Source: an uncultured Bacteroidales bacterium
GTDB lineage: Bacteria; Bacteroidota; Bacteroidia; Bacteroidales; Bacteroidaceae
Assembly (NCBI GenBank): GCA_902798425.1
Contig: CADBWR010000012.1
Span: 1-64,000, forward strand
Length of the DNA: 64,000 nucleotides
Reading direction: 5' to 3'
Part shown: positions 48,316 to 57,907 of the stretch, one piece after another
Numbering within the stretch: position 1 is the first letter of the stretch
Layout: every line of letters starts with the position of its first letter
The notes under the pieces: model-generated
The model's input: only the letters and a program-made list of their open reading frames with translations
What the model was told of the DNA's origin: nothing
Database searches by the model: none
Translations under genes and position numbers: made by a program

Positions 48316-48343
48316 ACTTTTCACTTTTCACTTTTCACTTTAT
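48316..48343. repeat. 7-bp tandem repeat ACTTTTC in the GNAT promoter region
   Basis: Three perfect ACTTTTC units and a fourth, ACTTTAT, lie directly upstream of the -7 box at 48348 and cover the place where a -33 element should be. Confidence 0.88.
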
Positions 48344-48347
48344 TTAG

Positions 48348-48355
48348 TACCTTTG
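48348..48355 (+). promoter_or_regulatory. -7 element of the GNAT-family gene
   Basis: TACCTTTG fits TAnnTTTG, 23 nt before the ATG at 48379. The -33 region is occupied by the ACTTTTC repeat. Confidence 0.65.
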
Positions 48356-48378
48356 CACAGTGAAAAGCAATATGCGCA

Positions 48379-49515
48379 ATGAGCAATATAGAAATTAGAC
48401 CAGTGACTACTCGCAGGGAACTGCAGCAGTTTGTGCAATTCTACTACGACCTCTATCGTGGCAACGACCATGCCGTACCCTACCTGTACAGTGAAGAAAT
48501 GTCCGTACTTCGCGAAGACCGCAACTCTTCTTTTGAGTGCTGCGAAGCCCAGTATTTCATGGCTTTCAAAGACGACAAAATGGTAGGCCGCGTGGCAGCT
48601 ATCATCAACAACCGGGCCAACAAGCGTTGGGACCGCAAGCAGGTCCGTTTCAGTTGGTTTGACTTTGTTGACGACCAAGAAGTCAGCGCAGCCCTCCTCA
48701 AGGCTGTCGAGGACTGGGGACGCTCCAAAGGTATGACAGAGATAACTGGTCCGATAGGTTTTATCGATACGGACCGTGAGGGTATGCTCGTCGATGGTTT
48801 CGACAGGCTCTCCACCATGTATATCAACTACAACTACCCCTACTACCCGCAACACATGGAACAGTTTGCTGGCTACGAGAAAGCCAACGACTGGATAGAG
48901 CTGCGCGTCAAGGTTCCAGAGGTGGTGCCCGACAAGTTTGCCAAGATTACCGAGATGGTACGCAAGCGCTATGGGCTGCGCGTCCATAAGTTCTCACGCA
49001 AGGAACTGATTGCTGATGGTTGGGGCAAGCGCATTTTCGACCTGCTCAACGAGACCTATAAAGACCTCTATGGCTTCAGCCAACTCTCCAACCGCCAGAT
49101 AAAACAGTTGGTCAACGACTACATCAAAATTGCCGACCTTAACCTCGTAACTGGTGTGATGGATGGCGACAAACTGGTTGGTTTCGGCATTACCTTCCCT
49201 TCATTCTCCCGTGCATTGCAGAAGACACACGATGGCCGTTATCTACCCTTTGGCTGGTGGCACCTGCTGAAGATACTAAAATGGCACAAGACAGACACCG
49301 TAGACCTGCTGCTCATTGGTGTGCTACCAGAATATCGCAGCAAGGGTGCCAATGCGCTCATCTTCGACGATCTCATCCGTCAGTTCCAGCGCTATGGCTT
49401 CGACTGGGCAGAGACAGGTCCGCAAATGGAAAGCAACGAGGGCGTCTTGTCGCAGTGGCAATACTTAGAGTCCACCCCACACCGTCGCCATCGTTGCTAT
49501 CGGAAACTGCTTTAA
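48379..49515 (+). CDS. GNAT-superfamily N-acetyltransferase-like protein
   Basis: A 378-aa protein with a GNAT-like N-terminal half (MVGRVAAIINNRANK; FDFVDDQEVSAALL; VEDWGRSKGMTEITGPIGF) and a second GNAT-like half near the C-terminus (LLIGVLPEYRSKGANALIFDDL; NEGVLSQWQYLE). The substrate is unknown. It is a conserved single gene in Bacteroidota of this size, with its own promoter. Confidence 0.72.
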   Translation: MSNIEIRPVTTRRELQQFVQFYYDLYRGNDHAVPYLYSEEMSVLREDRNSSFECCEAQYFMAFKDDKMVGRVAAIINNRANKRWDRKQVRFSWFDFVDDQEVSAALLKAVEDWGRSKGMTEITGPIGFIDTDREGMLVDGFDRLSTMYINYNYPYYPQHMEQFAGYEKANDWIELRVKVPEVVPDKFAKITEMVRKRYGLRVHKFSRKELIADGWGKRIFDLLNETYKDLYGFSQLSNRQIKQLVNDYIKIADLNLVTGVMDGDKLVGFGITFPSFSRALQKTHDGRYLPFGWWHLLKILKWHKTDTVDLLLIGVLPEYRSKGANALIFDDLIRQFQRYGFDWAETGPQMESNEGVLSQWQYLESTPHRRHRCYRKLL

Positions 49516-49533
49516 TGTGAGAATAGCGTTAGA

Positions 49534-51255
49534 CTAAATCACTTCGATACCTTGTTCTTCGCAGAGTTTCAAACTCATTTCCTTGAGTTTGAACTTTTGA
49601 ATCTTGCCAGAACCCGTCAGTGGGAACTGGTCAATGAAAAACACATACTTTGGTATCTTGTAACGGGCTATCTTGCCACGGCAGAACAGCTGTACATCCT
49701 CGGCCGTCATCTTGGCACCCTCTTCCAGGATGATAAAGGCACCAACAGCCTCACCATACTTCTTAGAAGGAACGGCAGCCACCTGTACGTCGCGAATGCC
49801 TGGCATGTGATAGAGGAATTCCTCAATCTCTCGTGGATAGATATTCTCACCACCACGGATAATCATATCTTTGATACGACCGGTAATCTTATAGAATCCC
49901 TGTTCGTCCTTCACGCCCAGGTCGCCCGAATGCAGATAGCCGTTCTTGTCGATGACTTCTGCAGTGGCCGTGGGGTTCTTATAATAGCCCTTCATCACAT
50001 TGAAGCCCTTACAGCACATCTCGCCCTGTACACCTACGGGGCACTCCTCACCTGTCTCAGGGTCAAGCACCTTGACATCGACAAATGGGAAGTCGCGACC
50101 GACGGTCGTGCAGCGCTGTTCGAAGGTATCGTTCAGACAGGTCTGGGTCATACCAGGCGAACTCTCGGTAAGTCCATACACACTGGTAATGGTCATAAAC
50201 ATCTTCTCCGACACCTGTCTCATTAACTCCACAGGACAGAGCGAACCTGCCATGATACCAGTACGCAGACAGCTCAGGTCGAACATTGAGAACATAGGGT
50301 GGTTCAGCTCGGCGATAAACATCGTGGGCACACCATATACGGCGGTACACCGCTCTTTGTGGATGGATGCCAGCACAACCAGTGGGTCAAACTTCTCAAC
50401 CATCACCTCCGTACAGCCGTGAGTCAGACAGTTCATCGTAGCCAGCACCACGCCAAAACAGTGGAACAAAGGTACACATACGCAGAGCTTGTCATCCTGG
50501 GTAAATCCCATATTCTCTCCCGTAAAGTATCCATCGTTCGAAATACCGTAGTGCGTCAGCATGACCCCCTTGGGGAATCCCGTGGTACCGCTGGTGTACT
50601 GCATGTTACAGACATCGTAGCAGGTCACGTTCTTCTTCATCTCGTTCAGCGTGTCGTCCTCTATATTCTGTCCCAGCAAGAGCAGTTCGGCGGTATTATA
50701 CATACCTCGATATTTCTCCATGCCAATATATACCACACTCTTCAAGAAGGGGAAACGCTCACTGTTCAGGTGACCACGCTCACAGGTTTTCAACTCAGGT
50801 AACATGGTGTAGGTCATGTCGACATAGTTACAGTCCCACGTACCATCGGTGATGCAGAGCACCTCCATGTCAGAGTCCTTACAGAGATATTCCAACTCGT
50901 TCTGCTTGTAGTTCGTGTTCACCGTCACCAACACTGCACCTATCTTAGCGGTGGCATAGAGGAAGGTGAGCCAGTCGGGCACATTAGTAGCCCAAATGCC
51001 GACATTCGAGCCTTTCTTCACACCAATGGAGATAAGGCCTTTAGCCAGATTGTCCACACGCTCGTTAAACTTGCTCCAGGTGAATCTCAGGTCACGGTCA
51101 CTATATACAATATACTCCTTGTCGGGAGTCTTCTCCGCCCAATATTCCAGCCACTGTCCGAGTGTCTTCTCGTGCAACTGGTACCCTTCTGAGCCAGTCT
51201 CAGCAGGGTATGTTCTGTCGGGCAACGGACGGCCCGCCATATCAAGTTTTGCCAT
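49534..51255 (-). CDS. AMP-forming acyl-CoA synthetase
   Basis: A 573-aa ANL-superfamily ligase that activates a carboxylic acid with ATP and CoA. The P-loop-like motif is [30 protein letters not shown] and [23 protein letters not shown] follow, with the catalytic Lys in [15 protein letters not shown]. Medium- or long-chain fatty acids are likely substrates. It lies 51 nt downstream of an XRE-cupin regulator on the same strand; the two are probably co-transcribed. Confidence 0.9.
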   Translation of the reverse strand: MAKLDMAGRPLPDRTYPAETGSEGYQLHEKTLGQWLEYWAEKTPDKEYIVYSDRDLRFTWSKFNERVDNLAKGLISIGVKKGSNVGIWATNVPDWLTFLYATAKIGAVLVTVNTNYKQNELEYLCKDSDMEVLCITDGTWDCNYVDMTYTMLPELKTCERGHLNSERFPFLKSVVYIGMEKYRGMYNTAELLLLGQNIEDDTLNEMKKNVTCYDVCNMQYTSGTTGFPKGVMLTHYGISNDGYFTGENMGFTQDDKLCVCVPLFHCFGVVLATMNCLTHGCTEVMVEKFDPLVVLASIHKERCTAVYGVPTMFIAELNHPMFSMFDLSCLRTGIMAGSLCPVELMRQVSEKMFMTITSVYGLTESSPGMTQTCLNDTFEQRCTTVGRDFPFVDVKVLDPETGEECPVGVQGEMCCKGFNVMKGYYKNPTATAEVIDKNGYLHSGDLGVKDEQGFYKITGRIKDMIIRGGENIYPREIEEFLYHMPGIRDVQVAAVPSKKYGEAVGAFIILEEGAKMTAEDVQLFCRGKIARYKIPKYVFFIDQFPLTGSGKIQKFKLKEMSLKLCEEQGIEVI

Positions 51256-51306
51256 TTTTTACTTTTTTCGTTTCTCGTTATTACGTTGTCACGTTACGAC
51301 GACTAT

Positions 51307-51891
51307 TTAGAACGGAATATAAACCACTGCAAGAATCTTTGCACTCTTTCCAGGGGCACCATGCACATGATGCTTGACAATAGAGTCATAGTAGATAGTG
51401 TCACCCTCATACAGATGATAGGTTTCCTTGCCATACACTAGTTCTACCTCACCCTGCATGACGAAGATAAACTCTTCACCCTCGTGTGCGGAAAGTTGGA
51501 AGTTGGGCGATTCCTCAGGATTGATGTCAATAATGAACGGCTCCATGTGACGACCGGCTTTCTGCTGAGCCAACGGATGATATTCCATATGCTTGCGAGC
51601 ATCAGTAGCTCCGTTAGAGAAGCTGATACTGCTATCGCGCTCACGGTCAGCGGCATGAGTCACAACAGGACCCAGCGCATCGTTGTCGTCCATAAATGTG
51701 CCCAGACGCACTCCCAAGGCACGGGCTATCTTGATCAGCGGGCCCAGTGAAGGCATCGTCTGTCCATTCTCAATGGATGATATCTGGTCTACTGAGAGAC
51801 CACTACTTTCTGCTATTTCCTCAACGGAGAGGTTCTTGGATTCCCTGATTCCTTTGATCTTGGATCCTACAAAACTATTGTTATCTGACAT
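51307..51891 (-). CDS. XRE-family regulator with C-terminal cupin domain
   Basis: A 194-aa transcription factor. A Cro/C1-type helix-turn-helix covers about residues 10-65 (NLSVEEIAESSGLSVDQISSIENG), and a cupin fills about 110-190 (SAHEGEEFIFVMQGEVEL; YEGDTIYYDSIVKHHVHG), probably sensing a small ligand. It is upstream of and likely co-transcribed with the acyl-CoA synthetase, which it may regulate. Confidence 0.92.
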   Translation of the reverse strand: MSDNNSFVGSKIKGIRESKNLSVEEIAESSGLSVDQISSIENGQTMPSLGPLIKIARALGVRLGTFMDDNDALGPVVTHAADRERDSSISFSNGATDARKHMEYHPLAQQKAGRHMEPFIIDINPEESPNFQLSAHEGEEFIFVMQGEVELVYGKETYHLYEGDTIYYDSIVKHHVHGAPGKSAKILAVVYIPF

Positions 51892-51946
51892 ACCTTATTA
51901 ATTATAACACAGGAGAACAATCCCCACATGTCGTCAATATTGGGCG

Positions 51947-51954
51947 CAAAGTTA
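51947..51954 (-). promoter_or_regulatory. -7 element of the XRE-cupin / acyl-CoA synthetase operon
   Basis: On the minus strand, TAACTTTG fits TAnnTTTG, about 55 nt before the ATG at 51891. TTGG lies at -33 spacing. Confidence 0.6.
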
Positions 51955-52064
51955 CAAAAATTCTCTTATTCCGCCAATATTTTTTCATTTTTTCAGTAAA
52001 AAAACGGAAAATACGTCAAAACGGAAGAGTTAAGTGACCCTTCCTCATGCTCTTTCCCAAAAAA

Positions 52065-52712
52065 TCATCTGCCCTTTCTACTCTTCTGCTGAGACGGAGA
52101 CGATACATTCTGCTGTGACTTGCGCGGCTGCGACTCTTTCTTTTGCGACTTAGTGTGTTCTTTCTGCTGCTGTGCCTGCAATTGGTCTTCTTTCATATCC
52201 TTCCAGAACGGGATGAGCGCAGGTGCAGACTCGGTGGTTTCCAGTTCCAAATCAGGAATTTCTATCTCGTCAGAAGGTAAGAAAGGCACAACAAAAGCAT
52301 TGGCCTTCGTCACAAAAACAGTAGCAACGCCATGGCCAATGATGCCTAACTCCTTGGCAGCACGCCATGATAAATCGATGATTCTACCACGCACAAAAGG
52401 ACCACGATCTGTTACGCGAACGACGACACTACGTCCGTTGGCAGGGTTATAGACACGCAACATGGTACCAAAAGGGAAACTCCTGTGTGCACACGTCAGA
52501 CTGTCAGGATGCAGACGCTCGCCACTGGCCGTTTTACGCCCCTTGAAATGCTTGGCATAAAACGAGGCCTTACCACGCTGGAAGTCTTGCGCAGCAGCCT
52601 CTCCACACCTCCCTTCAAATAGAGGGAGTACAAACAAGAGTATGCCAATAACAAGCACACAATAAAAACATACTGCGTGTCTGCTATTGGCATATCTTTG
52701 ATTCTTCTTCAT
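52065..52712 (-). CDS. rlpA: RlpA-family septal ring lytic transglycosylase-like protein
   Basis: A 215-aa exported protein (signal/anchor helix about 17-32) with a double-psi beta-barrel of the RlpA type ([53 protein letters not shown]). The tail is Lys/Gln/Ser-rich and low in complexity (about 180-215). RlpA proteins cleave denuded glycan strands during division. There is no SPOR domain, as is common in Bacteroidota. It follows gdhA on the same strand after 38 nt that hold a palindromic element. Confidence 0.87.
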   Translation of the reverse strand: MKKNQRYANSRHAVCFYCVLVIGILLFVLPLFEGRCGEAAAQDFQRGKASFYAKHFKGRKTASGERLHPDSLTCAHRSFPFGTMLRVYNPANGRSVVVRVTDRGPFVRGRIIDLSWRAAKELGIIGHGVATVFVTKANAFVVPFLPSDEIEIPDLELETTESAPALIPFWKDMKEDQLQAQQQKEHTKSQKKESQPRKSQQNVSSPSQQKSRKGR

Positions 52713-52724
52713 TATTCTCCATAG

Positions 52725-52749
52725 CCCACCTATGAAGGGGGTGGGGGGT
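52725..52749. repeat. REP-like C-rich/G-rich element between gdhA and rlpA
   Basis: CCCACCT, a short ATGA loop and AGGGGGTGGGGGGT form an imperfect hairpin. It is the intergenic counterpart of the in-frame elements in rnhB and the helicase. Confidence 0.5.
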
Positions 52750-52750
52750 A

Positions 52751-54088
52751 TTATACAATGCCCTGCGCGAGCATGGCCTTAGCGACCTTCATGAAGCCTG
52801 CGACATTGGCGCCCTTGACGTAGTTAACGTAGTCGCCCTCCTTGCCATACTTCACGCACTGCTCATGGATGCCGGCCATAATCTGGTGCAGACGCTGGTC
52901 AACCTCTTCGGCACTCCATGCCATACGCATCGAGTTCTGCGTCATCTCCAAACCGCTGGTAGCCACACCACCAGCATTAACGGCCTTACCAGGAGCAAAC
53001 AACTGGTTGGCAGCAACAAACTTGTTGACAGCATCTGCCGTACAGCCCATGTTCGACACCTCTGCCACACACAGCGGCTTATTGGCAAGTATCATGTCGG
53101 CATCAGCACCATTCAACTCGTTCTGTGTAGCACACGGCAAGTAGATGTCGGCCTTCTGCTCCCAAGGTTTCTTGTCTGCAAAGAACTTCGAGCCAGGGAA
53201 CTCCTCCTCGTAAGGCTGGCAAACATCATTACCACTGGCACGCAACTCCAACATATACTCTATCTTCTCATCGTCAAGACCTGCTGGGTCATAGATGTAT
53301 CCGTCAGGACCAGAGATGGTAATAACCTTGGCACCCAGCTCGGTGGCTTTCTTCGCAGCACCCCACGCTACATTGCCAAATCCTGACAGAGCGATGGTCT
53401 TACCCTTGATGTCAAGCCCATGAGCTTTCATCATGTGGTTGACAAAATACAAGGCACCAAAACCTGTTGCCTCTGGACGCAGTATCGAGCCACCCCACTC
53501 GATGCCCTTACCTGTCAAGGTAGCACCATGGAACTGGCTGGTCAGCTTCTTATACATGCCAAAGAGGTAGCCTATCTCACGACCGCCCACACCAATATCG
53601 CCGGCAGGTACGTCGATATCAGGACCTATCACCTTATACAATTCGCACATGAAAGCCTGGCAAAAACGCATAATCTCCGCATCGCTCTTGCCACGAGGTG
53701 AGAAGTCGGAGCCACCCTTACCACCACCCATCGGCAGTGTGGTCAGCGCATTTTTGAAGGTCTGTTCGAAACCCAAGAACTTCAGGATACTCAGATTCAC
53801 TGAAGCATGGAATCTCAGTCCGCCCTTGTATGGGCCAATGGCACTGTTGAACTGCACACGGTAACCAATGTTCACCTGCACCTCGCCCTTGTCATCTACC
53901 CAAGGAACACGGAAAGTAACAATACGCTCCGGCTCAACGATACGCTCCACAATCTTGGCTTTCTCAAACTCGGGATGCTGGTTGTAGACATCCTTGATGC
54001 TTTCCAACACTTCACGTACTGCTTGTAAGAATTCTACTTCACCTGGATGTTTACGTTCCAGGTCTTGCATGATTTTTTCTACGTTCAT
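52751..54088 (-). CDS. gdhA: Glutamate dehydrogenase (NADP-type)
   Basis: A 445-aa hexameric-type glutamate dehydrogenase that interconverts 2-oxoglutarate plus ammonia and glutamate, the main ammonia-assimilation route in this group. Visible blocks are [30 protein letters not shown] with the catalytic lysine, [15 protein letters not shown] and the Rossmann [18 protein letters not shown]. The C-terminus [13 protein letters not shown] is complete. It has a full promoter and a leader of about 50 nt. Confidence 0.95.
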   Translation of the reverse strand: MNVEKIMQDLERKHPGEVEFLQAVREVLESIKDVYNQHPEFEKAKIVERIVEPERIVTFRVPWVDDKGEVQVNIGYRVQFNSAIGPYKGGLRFHASVNLSILKFLGFEQTFKNALTTLPMGGGKGGSDFSPRGKSDAEIMRFCQAFMCELYKVIGPDIDVPAGDIGVGGREIGYLFGMYKKLTSQFHGATLTGKGIEWGGSILRPEATGFGALYFVNHMMKAHGLDIKGKTIALSGFGNVAWGAAKKATELGAKVITISGPDGYIYDPAGLDDEKIEYMLELRASGNDVCQPYEEEFPGSKFFADKKPWEQKADIYLPCATQNELNGADADMILANKPLCVAEVSNMGCTADAVNKFVAANQLFAPGKAVNAGGVATSGLEMTQNSMRMAWSAEEVDQRLHQIMAGIHEQCVKYGKEGDYVNYVKGANVAGFMKVAKAMLAQGIV

Positions 54089-54141
54089 AGTATAAAGGAT
54101 TTAAAGTTTGATTTAAGTTACATTCTGTCATTATGACAACG

Positions 54142-54172
54142 CAAATTTAGAAAATATCTTTGACATAGCAAA
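54142..54172 (-). promoter_or_regulatory. Promoter of gdhA
   Basis: On the minus strand, TTTG (54169-54172) is followed after 19 nt by TAAATTTG (54142-54149), a complete consensus pair. Confidence 0.78.
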
Positions 54173-54264
54173 GAAAAAGTACATTTATTTTTCGAAAATA
54201 GTTACATTTTGTTAAATCTCACCCTTCCCGCATAACATCTGCCTTATAAAAAGTTGCCCTTTTA

Positions 54265-54296
54265 TTTGGATTAGTCACGGAAAACAGCTAACTTTG
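54265..54296 (+). promoter_or_regulatory. Promoter of the receiver/ATP-grasp gene
   Basis: TTTG (54265-54268) and TAACTTTG (54289-54296) are spaced by 20 nt, 37 nt before the ATG at 54334. It is back-to-back with the gdhA promoter. Confidence 0.8.
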
Positions 54297-54333
54297 TATC
54301 CTCAACTTAGAAACGATAGAATAATATATTACG

Positions 54334-57300
54334 ATGAGTGATACTACCAATAATATTCCCCAGGAGTTTAACAACTTCTTCTTAAAAGACGTTTCGTTCG
54401 TCAACTTGATGACACGCCGCATCTTCAACGTACTGATTGTAGCCAATCCCTACGACGCCTTCATGCTGGAGGACGACGGACGCGTCGACGAGAAAATCTT
54501 TGACGAGTATATGGAACTGGGTATGCGTTATCCACCCACGTTCACCCAGGTGTCTACGACAGAGGAGGCCAGCAACGTACTGCAGACAACAGACATCGAC
54601 CTGGTCATCTGTATGCCCGGTAACGCTGACAACGATGCCTTTGCCGTTGCCCGCAACGTCAAGCACATGGCACCTCACGTGCCATGTGTAGTCCTGACGC
54701 CTTTCTCGCATGGTATCACGAAACGTATAGAGAACGAGGACATGACCATCTTCGATTACGTGTTCTGCTGGTTGGGCAATACCAACCTCATCCTGTCTAT
54801 CATCAAACTGATAGAAGATCAGATGAACATCGAACACGATATCAAGGAAGCTGGTGTTCAGATGATTCTGCTGGTGGAGGACAACATCCGTTTCTACTCG
54901 TCGGTATTACCGAATCTGTATAATTACATCCTCGCTCAGTCGAAGAACTTCTCCACGGAGGCTTTGAACCCCCATGCTGCCGCACAGCGCAAGCGCGGAC
55001 GTCCGAAAGTTGTGCTGGCAACAACCTACGAGGAGGCCATCCACTGGTACGACATGTATCACGACAACGTGCTGGGTGTCATCAGCGACACACGTTTCCC
55101 GTTGGTTGGTGTCAATGGCCGTTTGGCACACGTAGAGGAAGGCGACCCCGAAGCGGGTCTGAAGCTGCTGCGCGAGATACGCCGTCGCGACGAGTATGTC
55201 CCCTTGATTCTGGAGAGTTCGGAGATTGCCAACCGCGACAAGGCATGGGCTGAGGGTTTCGACTTCCTCGACAAGAACTCTAAGAAGTTCAATGTAGACC
55301 TGCGCCACATGATTGAGGAGCACATGGGGTTTGGTGACTTTGTCTTCCGCGACCCCAAGACGCACGAGGAGGTGTTCCGCATCAAGTCGCTGAAGGAGTT
55401 GCAGGACAACATCTTTAATATTCCGGCAGACTCCTTCCAGTACCATGTCTCGCGCAACCACATGAGTCGCTGGCTCTGTGCCCGTGCCATCTTCCCCGTC
55501 AGCCAGTTTCTGAAGACGGTGACATGGCACAAATTGCAAGACCTCAATGCCCACCGTCAGATCATCTTCGACGCCATCGTGCAGTATCGTCGCATGAAGA
55601 ACATCGGCGTCGTGGCTGTCTTCGACCGTCTGAAGTTCGACCGCTTTGCCCACTTTGCCCGCATCGGCGATGGTTCATTAGGAGGTAAGGGCCGTGGCTT
55701 GGCATTCCTTGACAACATCATCAAGCGTCATCCTGAACTGAACCAGTTTGAGAATGCCACCGTACAGATACCCAAGACCGTCGTGCTCTGCACTGACTTC
55801 TTCGACCAGTTCATGGATGAGAACAACCTCTGGAGTATTGCCTTGAGCGATGCCCCTGACGATGAGATACTGCGACACTTCATGCGAGCACAGTTGCCCG
55901 ATGCTCTGATAGCCGACTTCTTCACCTTCTTTGACGCCATCAACGCACCTATCGCCGTGCGTTCGTCGTCGTTATTGGAAGACTCGCACTACCAGCCTTT
56001 TGCAGGCATCTACAGCACCTACATGGTCCCCTACCTGGAGGACAAATACGAGATGCTGCGCATGGTGGCCTGTGCCATTAAGGGTGTCTATGCCTCTGTC
56101 TACTACAAGGACTCAAAAGCCTATATGACGGCAACGTCGAACGTCATCGACCAGGAGAAGATGGCAGTCATCCTTCAGGAGGTGGTAGGCCAGAAGCATG
56201 ACACACGATTCTACCCAACATTCAGCGGTGTGCTGCGCTCGCTGAACTACTACCCCATCGGTGACGAACAGGCCGAAGAGGGTATTGCCTCGCTGGCCTT
56301 AGGACTGGGTAAATACATCGTAGATGGTGGTCAGACACTACGCGTTAGTCCCCACCACCCCAAACAGGTGCTGCAAACCTCAGAGATGGAGACTGCACTT
56401 CGCGAGACACAGACTCGCTTCTATGCGCTGGACATGTCGCATGTGGGCGACGACTTTAAGGTAGATGATGGTTTCAACATCCTAAACCTGCGTGTCAAGG
56501 AGGCAGACAAGGACGGTTCGCTGCAAGGTATCGCCTCAACCTACGACCCTGTCGACCAGATTATCCGTGATGGAATCTATGAAGGTGGTCGTAAAGTTAT
56601 CTCGTTCAGTGGTGTACTGCAGCATGGCGTCTTCCCATTGCCGGAGATTCTGCAACTGGCACAGAAACTAGGTTCTGAAGAGATGCGCCGCCCTGTAGAG
56701 ATTGAGTTTGCCTGCAACCTCCATAATCAGCAGCAAACAGCAAATAGTCAACAGCCAAAGGGTGAGTTTTACCTGCTCCAAATCCGACCCATCGTCGACT
56801 CCAAGCAGGTACTCGACGAAGACCTCGCGGCCATTTCTGACGAGCAGTGCCTGCTACGTTCTCACAACTCGCTGGGGCATGGTATCTCGGAGGATGTCGT
56901 CGACGTGGTTTATGTCAAGACCGACGATGACTTTACCGCTGTCAACAATCCACGCATTGCCGACGAGATAGAGCAGATAAACCGCAAGTTCCTGAACGAA
57001 GACAAGAACTACATATTGATTGGCCCTGGCCGCTGGGGTTCCAGCGACTACTGGCTGGGCATCCCCGTCAAGTGGCCGCATATCTCTGCAGCCCGCGTCA
57101 TTGTCGAGGCTGGTCTGAAGAACTACCATGTCGATCCTTCACAAGGTACCCACTTCTTCCAGAACCTGACATCGTTCGGCGTAGGCTACTTCACCATCAA
57201 CACCTATACAGGCGATGGTGTACTGCAGAAAGAACTGCTCGACCAGATGCCTGCCGTCGAAGAGACTGAGTTTGTGCGCCACGTACGTTTTGACCGCCCA

Positions 57301-57366
57301 CTGAAAATCATGATGGACGGAAAGAAACAACAGGGTGTAGTGCTGCTGCCAACAACTAACAGCTAA
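54334..57366 (+). CDS. Receiver-like domains fused to a PEP synthase-type ATP-grasp domain
   Basis: A 1010-aa soluble protein. Residues about 29-150 look like a degenerate receiver domain (the phospho-acceptor position reads VICMPGN). Residues about 170-325 form a second receiver-like domain (LLVEDN; D252 in ISDTRFP; a late DKNSKK lysine). From about 445 to 830 comes a pyruvate phosphate dikinase/PEP synthase N-terminal ATP-grasp domain (SLGGKGRGLAFL, glycines and K452; PIAVRSSSLLEDS; FYLLQIRPI). The swivelling His domain and PEP-binding barrel of true PEP synthases are absent; the last 180 residues (IGPGRWGSSDYWLG) are of unknown role. An in-frame heptad run encodes a Gln/Asn-rich loop just before LLQIRP. 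The function is unknown. Confidence 0.8.
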   Translation: MSDTTNNIPQEFNNFFLKDVSFVNLMTRRIFNVLIVANPYDAFMLEDDGRVDEKIFDEYMELGMRYPPTFTQVSTTEEASNVLQTTDIDLVICMPGNADNDAFAVARNVKHMAPHVPCVVLTPFSHGITKRIENEDMTIFDYVFCWLGNTNLILSIIKLIEDQMNIEHDIKEAGVQMILLVEDNIRFYSSVLPNLYNYILAQSKNFSTEALNPHAAAQRKRGRPKVVLATTYEEAIHWYDMYHDNVLGVISDTRFPLVGVNGRLAHVEEGDPEAGLKLLREIRRRDEYVPLILESSEIANRDKAWAEGFDFLDKNSKKFNVDLRHMIEEHMGFGDFVFRDPKTHEEVFRIKSLKELQDNIFNIPADSFQYHVSRNHMSRWLCARAIFPVSQFLKTVTWHKLQDLNAHRQIIFDAIVQYRRMKNIGVVAVFDRLKFDRFAHFARIGDGSLGGKGRGLAFLDNIIKRHPELNQFENATVQIPKTVVLCTDFFDQFMDENNLWSIALSDAPDDEILRHFMRAQLPDALIADFFTFFDAINAPIAVRSSSLLEDSHYQPFAGIYSTYMVPYLEDKYEMLRMVACAIKGVYASVYYKDSKAYMTATSNVIDQEKMAVILQEVVGQKHDTRFYPTFSGVLRSLNYYPIGDEQAEEGIASLALGLGKYIVDGGQTLRVSPHHPKQVLQTSEMETALRETQTRFYALDMSHVGDDFKVDDGFNILNLRVKEADKDGSLQGIASTYDPVDQIIRDGIYEGGRKVISFSGVLQHGVFPLPEILQLAQKLGSEEMRRPVEIEFACNLHNQQQTANSQQPKGEFYLLQIRPIVDSKQVLDEDLAAISDEQCLLRSHNSLGHGISEDVVDVVYVKTDDDFTAVNNPRIADEIEQINRKFLNEDKNYILIGPGRWGSSDYWLGIPVKWPHISAARVIVEAGLKNYHVDPSQGTHFFQNLTSFGVGYFTINTYTGDGVLQKELLDQMPAVEETEFVRHVRFDRPLKIMMDGKKQQGVVLLPTTNS
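56723..56757. repeat. In-frame 7-bp repeat in the receiver/ATP-grasp gene
   Basis: ATAATCA, GCAGCAA, ACAGCAA, ATAGTCA, ACAGCCA: five heptads encode the polar stretch HNQQQTANSQQPK between two conserved beta strands. Confidence 0.75.
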
Positions 57367-57385
57367 TTGCAAACTACAAAACATG
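57351..57385. repeat. 7-bp repeat between the ATP-grasp gene and the next gene
   Basis: AACAACT, AACAGCT, AATTGCA, AACTACA, AAACATG: five heptads span the last codons and stop of one gene and the start codon of the next. Confidence 0.6.
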
Positions 57386-57901
57386 AATCGTCTGAAACAT
57401 TGGCTCATCTGGCTGAGTCGTATCCACTGCTGTAGGGGCTTTGGCATACAATCACCCACAGACTATGCGTTCGTCCGCTATGTGGTGAACGAGCACTGGC
57501 CCTACTATGCCTACGGCGAGCTACACGACGATGACTGGCTCCACGAGAAGTTGGGACAACTATACTTCCGACTGGCCAACTGGCGACAACCTACAGCCAT
57601 GCTACGTGACAACTACACAGCATGGTGGCAGGCCGGTTGTAGGAAGATGCGCATAACCAAACAGTTAGAGCAGGTAGAGTTGGCTCGGATAGATATAGAG
57701 GACATAGCGGACTTCTACGCCTTGCTGCCTCTCTGCAACCAACAGTCCGTGGTTGTCGTTGAGAACATCTGGCGCAACAAAGCGCGCTGGCAGCAGATAA
57801 CCCGCGATAACCGCACAGGCACCACCTTCGACCTCTACTATTGCGGCATCGTCTTTTTTGATACCAAACGTTATAAACATAACTATAAAATTAACTTTTA
57901 A
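57383..57901 (+). CDS. Short SAM-methyltransferase-like protein, core reduced
   Basis: A 172-aa protein. The start (SRIHCCRGFGIQSPTDYAFVRYVV) and the end (WQQITRDNRTGTTFDLYYCG, then IVFFDTKRYKHNYKINF) resemble the two ends of Bacteroidota class I methyltransferases, which normally have about 240-270 residues. The glycine-rich SAM-binding core that should lie between them is not recognisable; the middle is short, with VVVVENIW near the last strands. It may be a reduced paralogue or a decayed gene, though the frame is intact. It starts 17 nt after the ATP-grasp gene and ends 7 nt before the adenosyltransferase gene, so probably one operon. Confidence 0.5.
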   Translation: MNRLKHWLIWLSRIHCCRGFGIQSPTDYAFVRYVVNEHWPYYAYGELHDDDWLHEKLGQLYFRLANWRQPTAMLRDNYTAWWQAGCRKMRITKQLEQVELARIDIEDIADFYALLPLCNQQSVVVVENIWRNKARWQQITRDNRTGTTFDLYYCGIVFFDTKRYKHNYKINF

Positions 57902-57907
57902 CCGACT

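Noticed and set aside
48340-48987. 215-codon frame antisense to the GNAT-like gene
   Set aside because: A shadow of the GNAT gene; it would also cross the promoter at 48348-48355.
49552-50226. 224-codon frame antisense to the acyl-CoA synthetase
   Set aside because: No domain or start signal; the opposite strand encodes a textbook ANL ligase.
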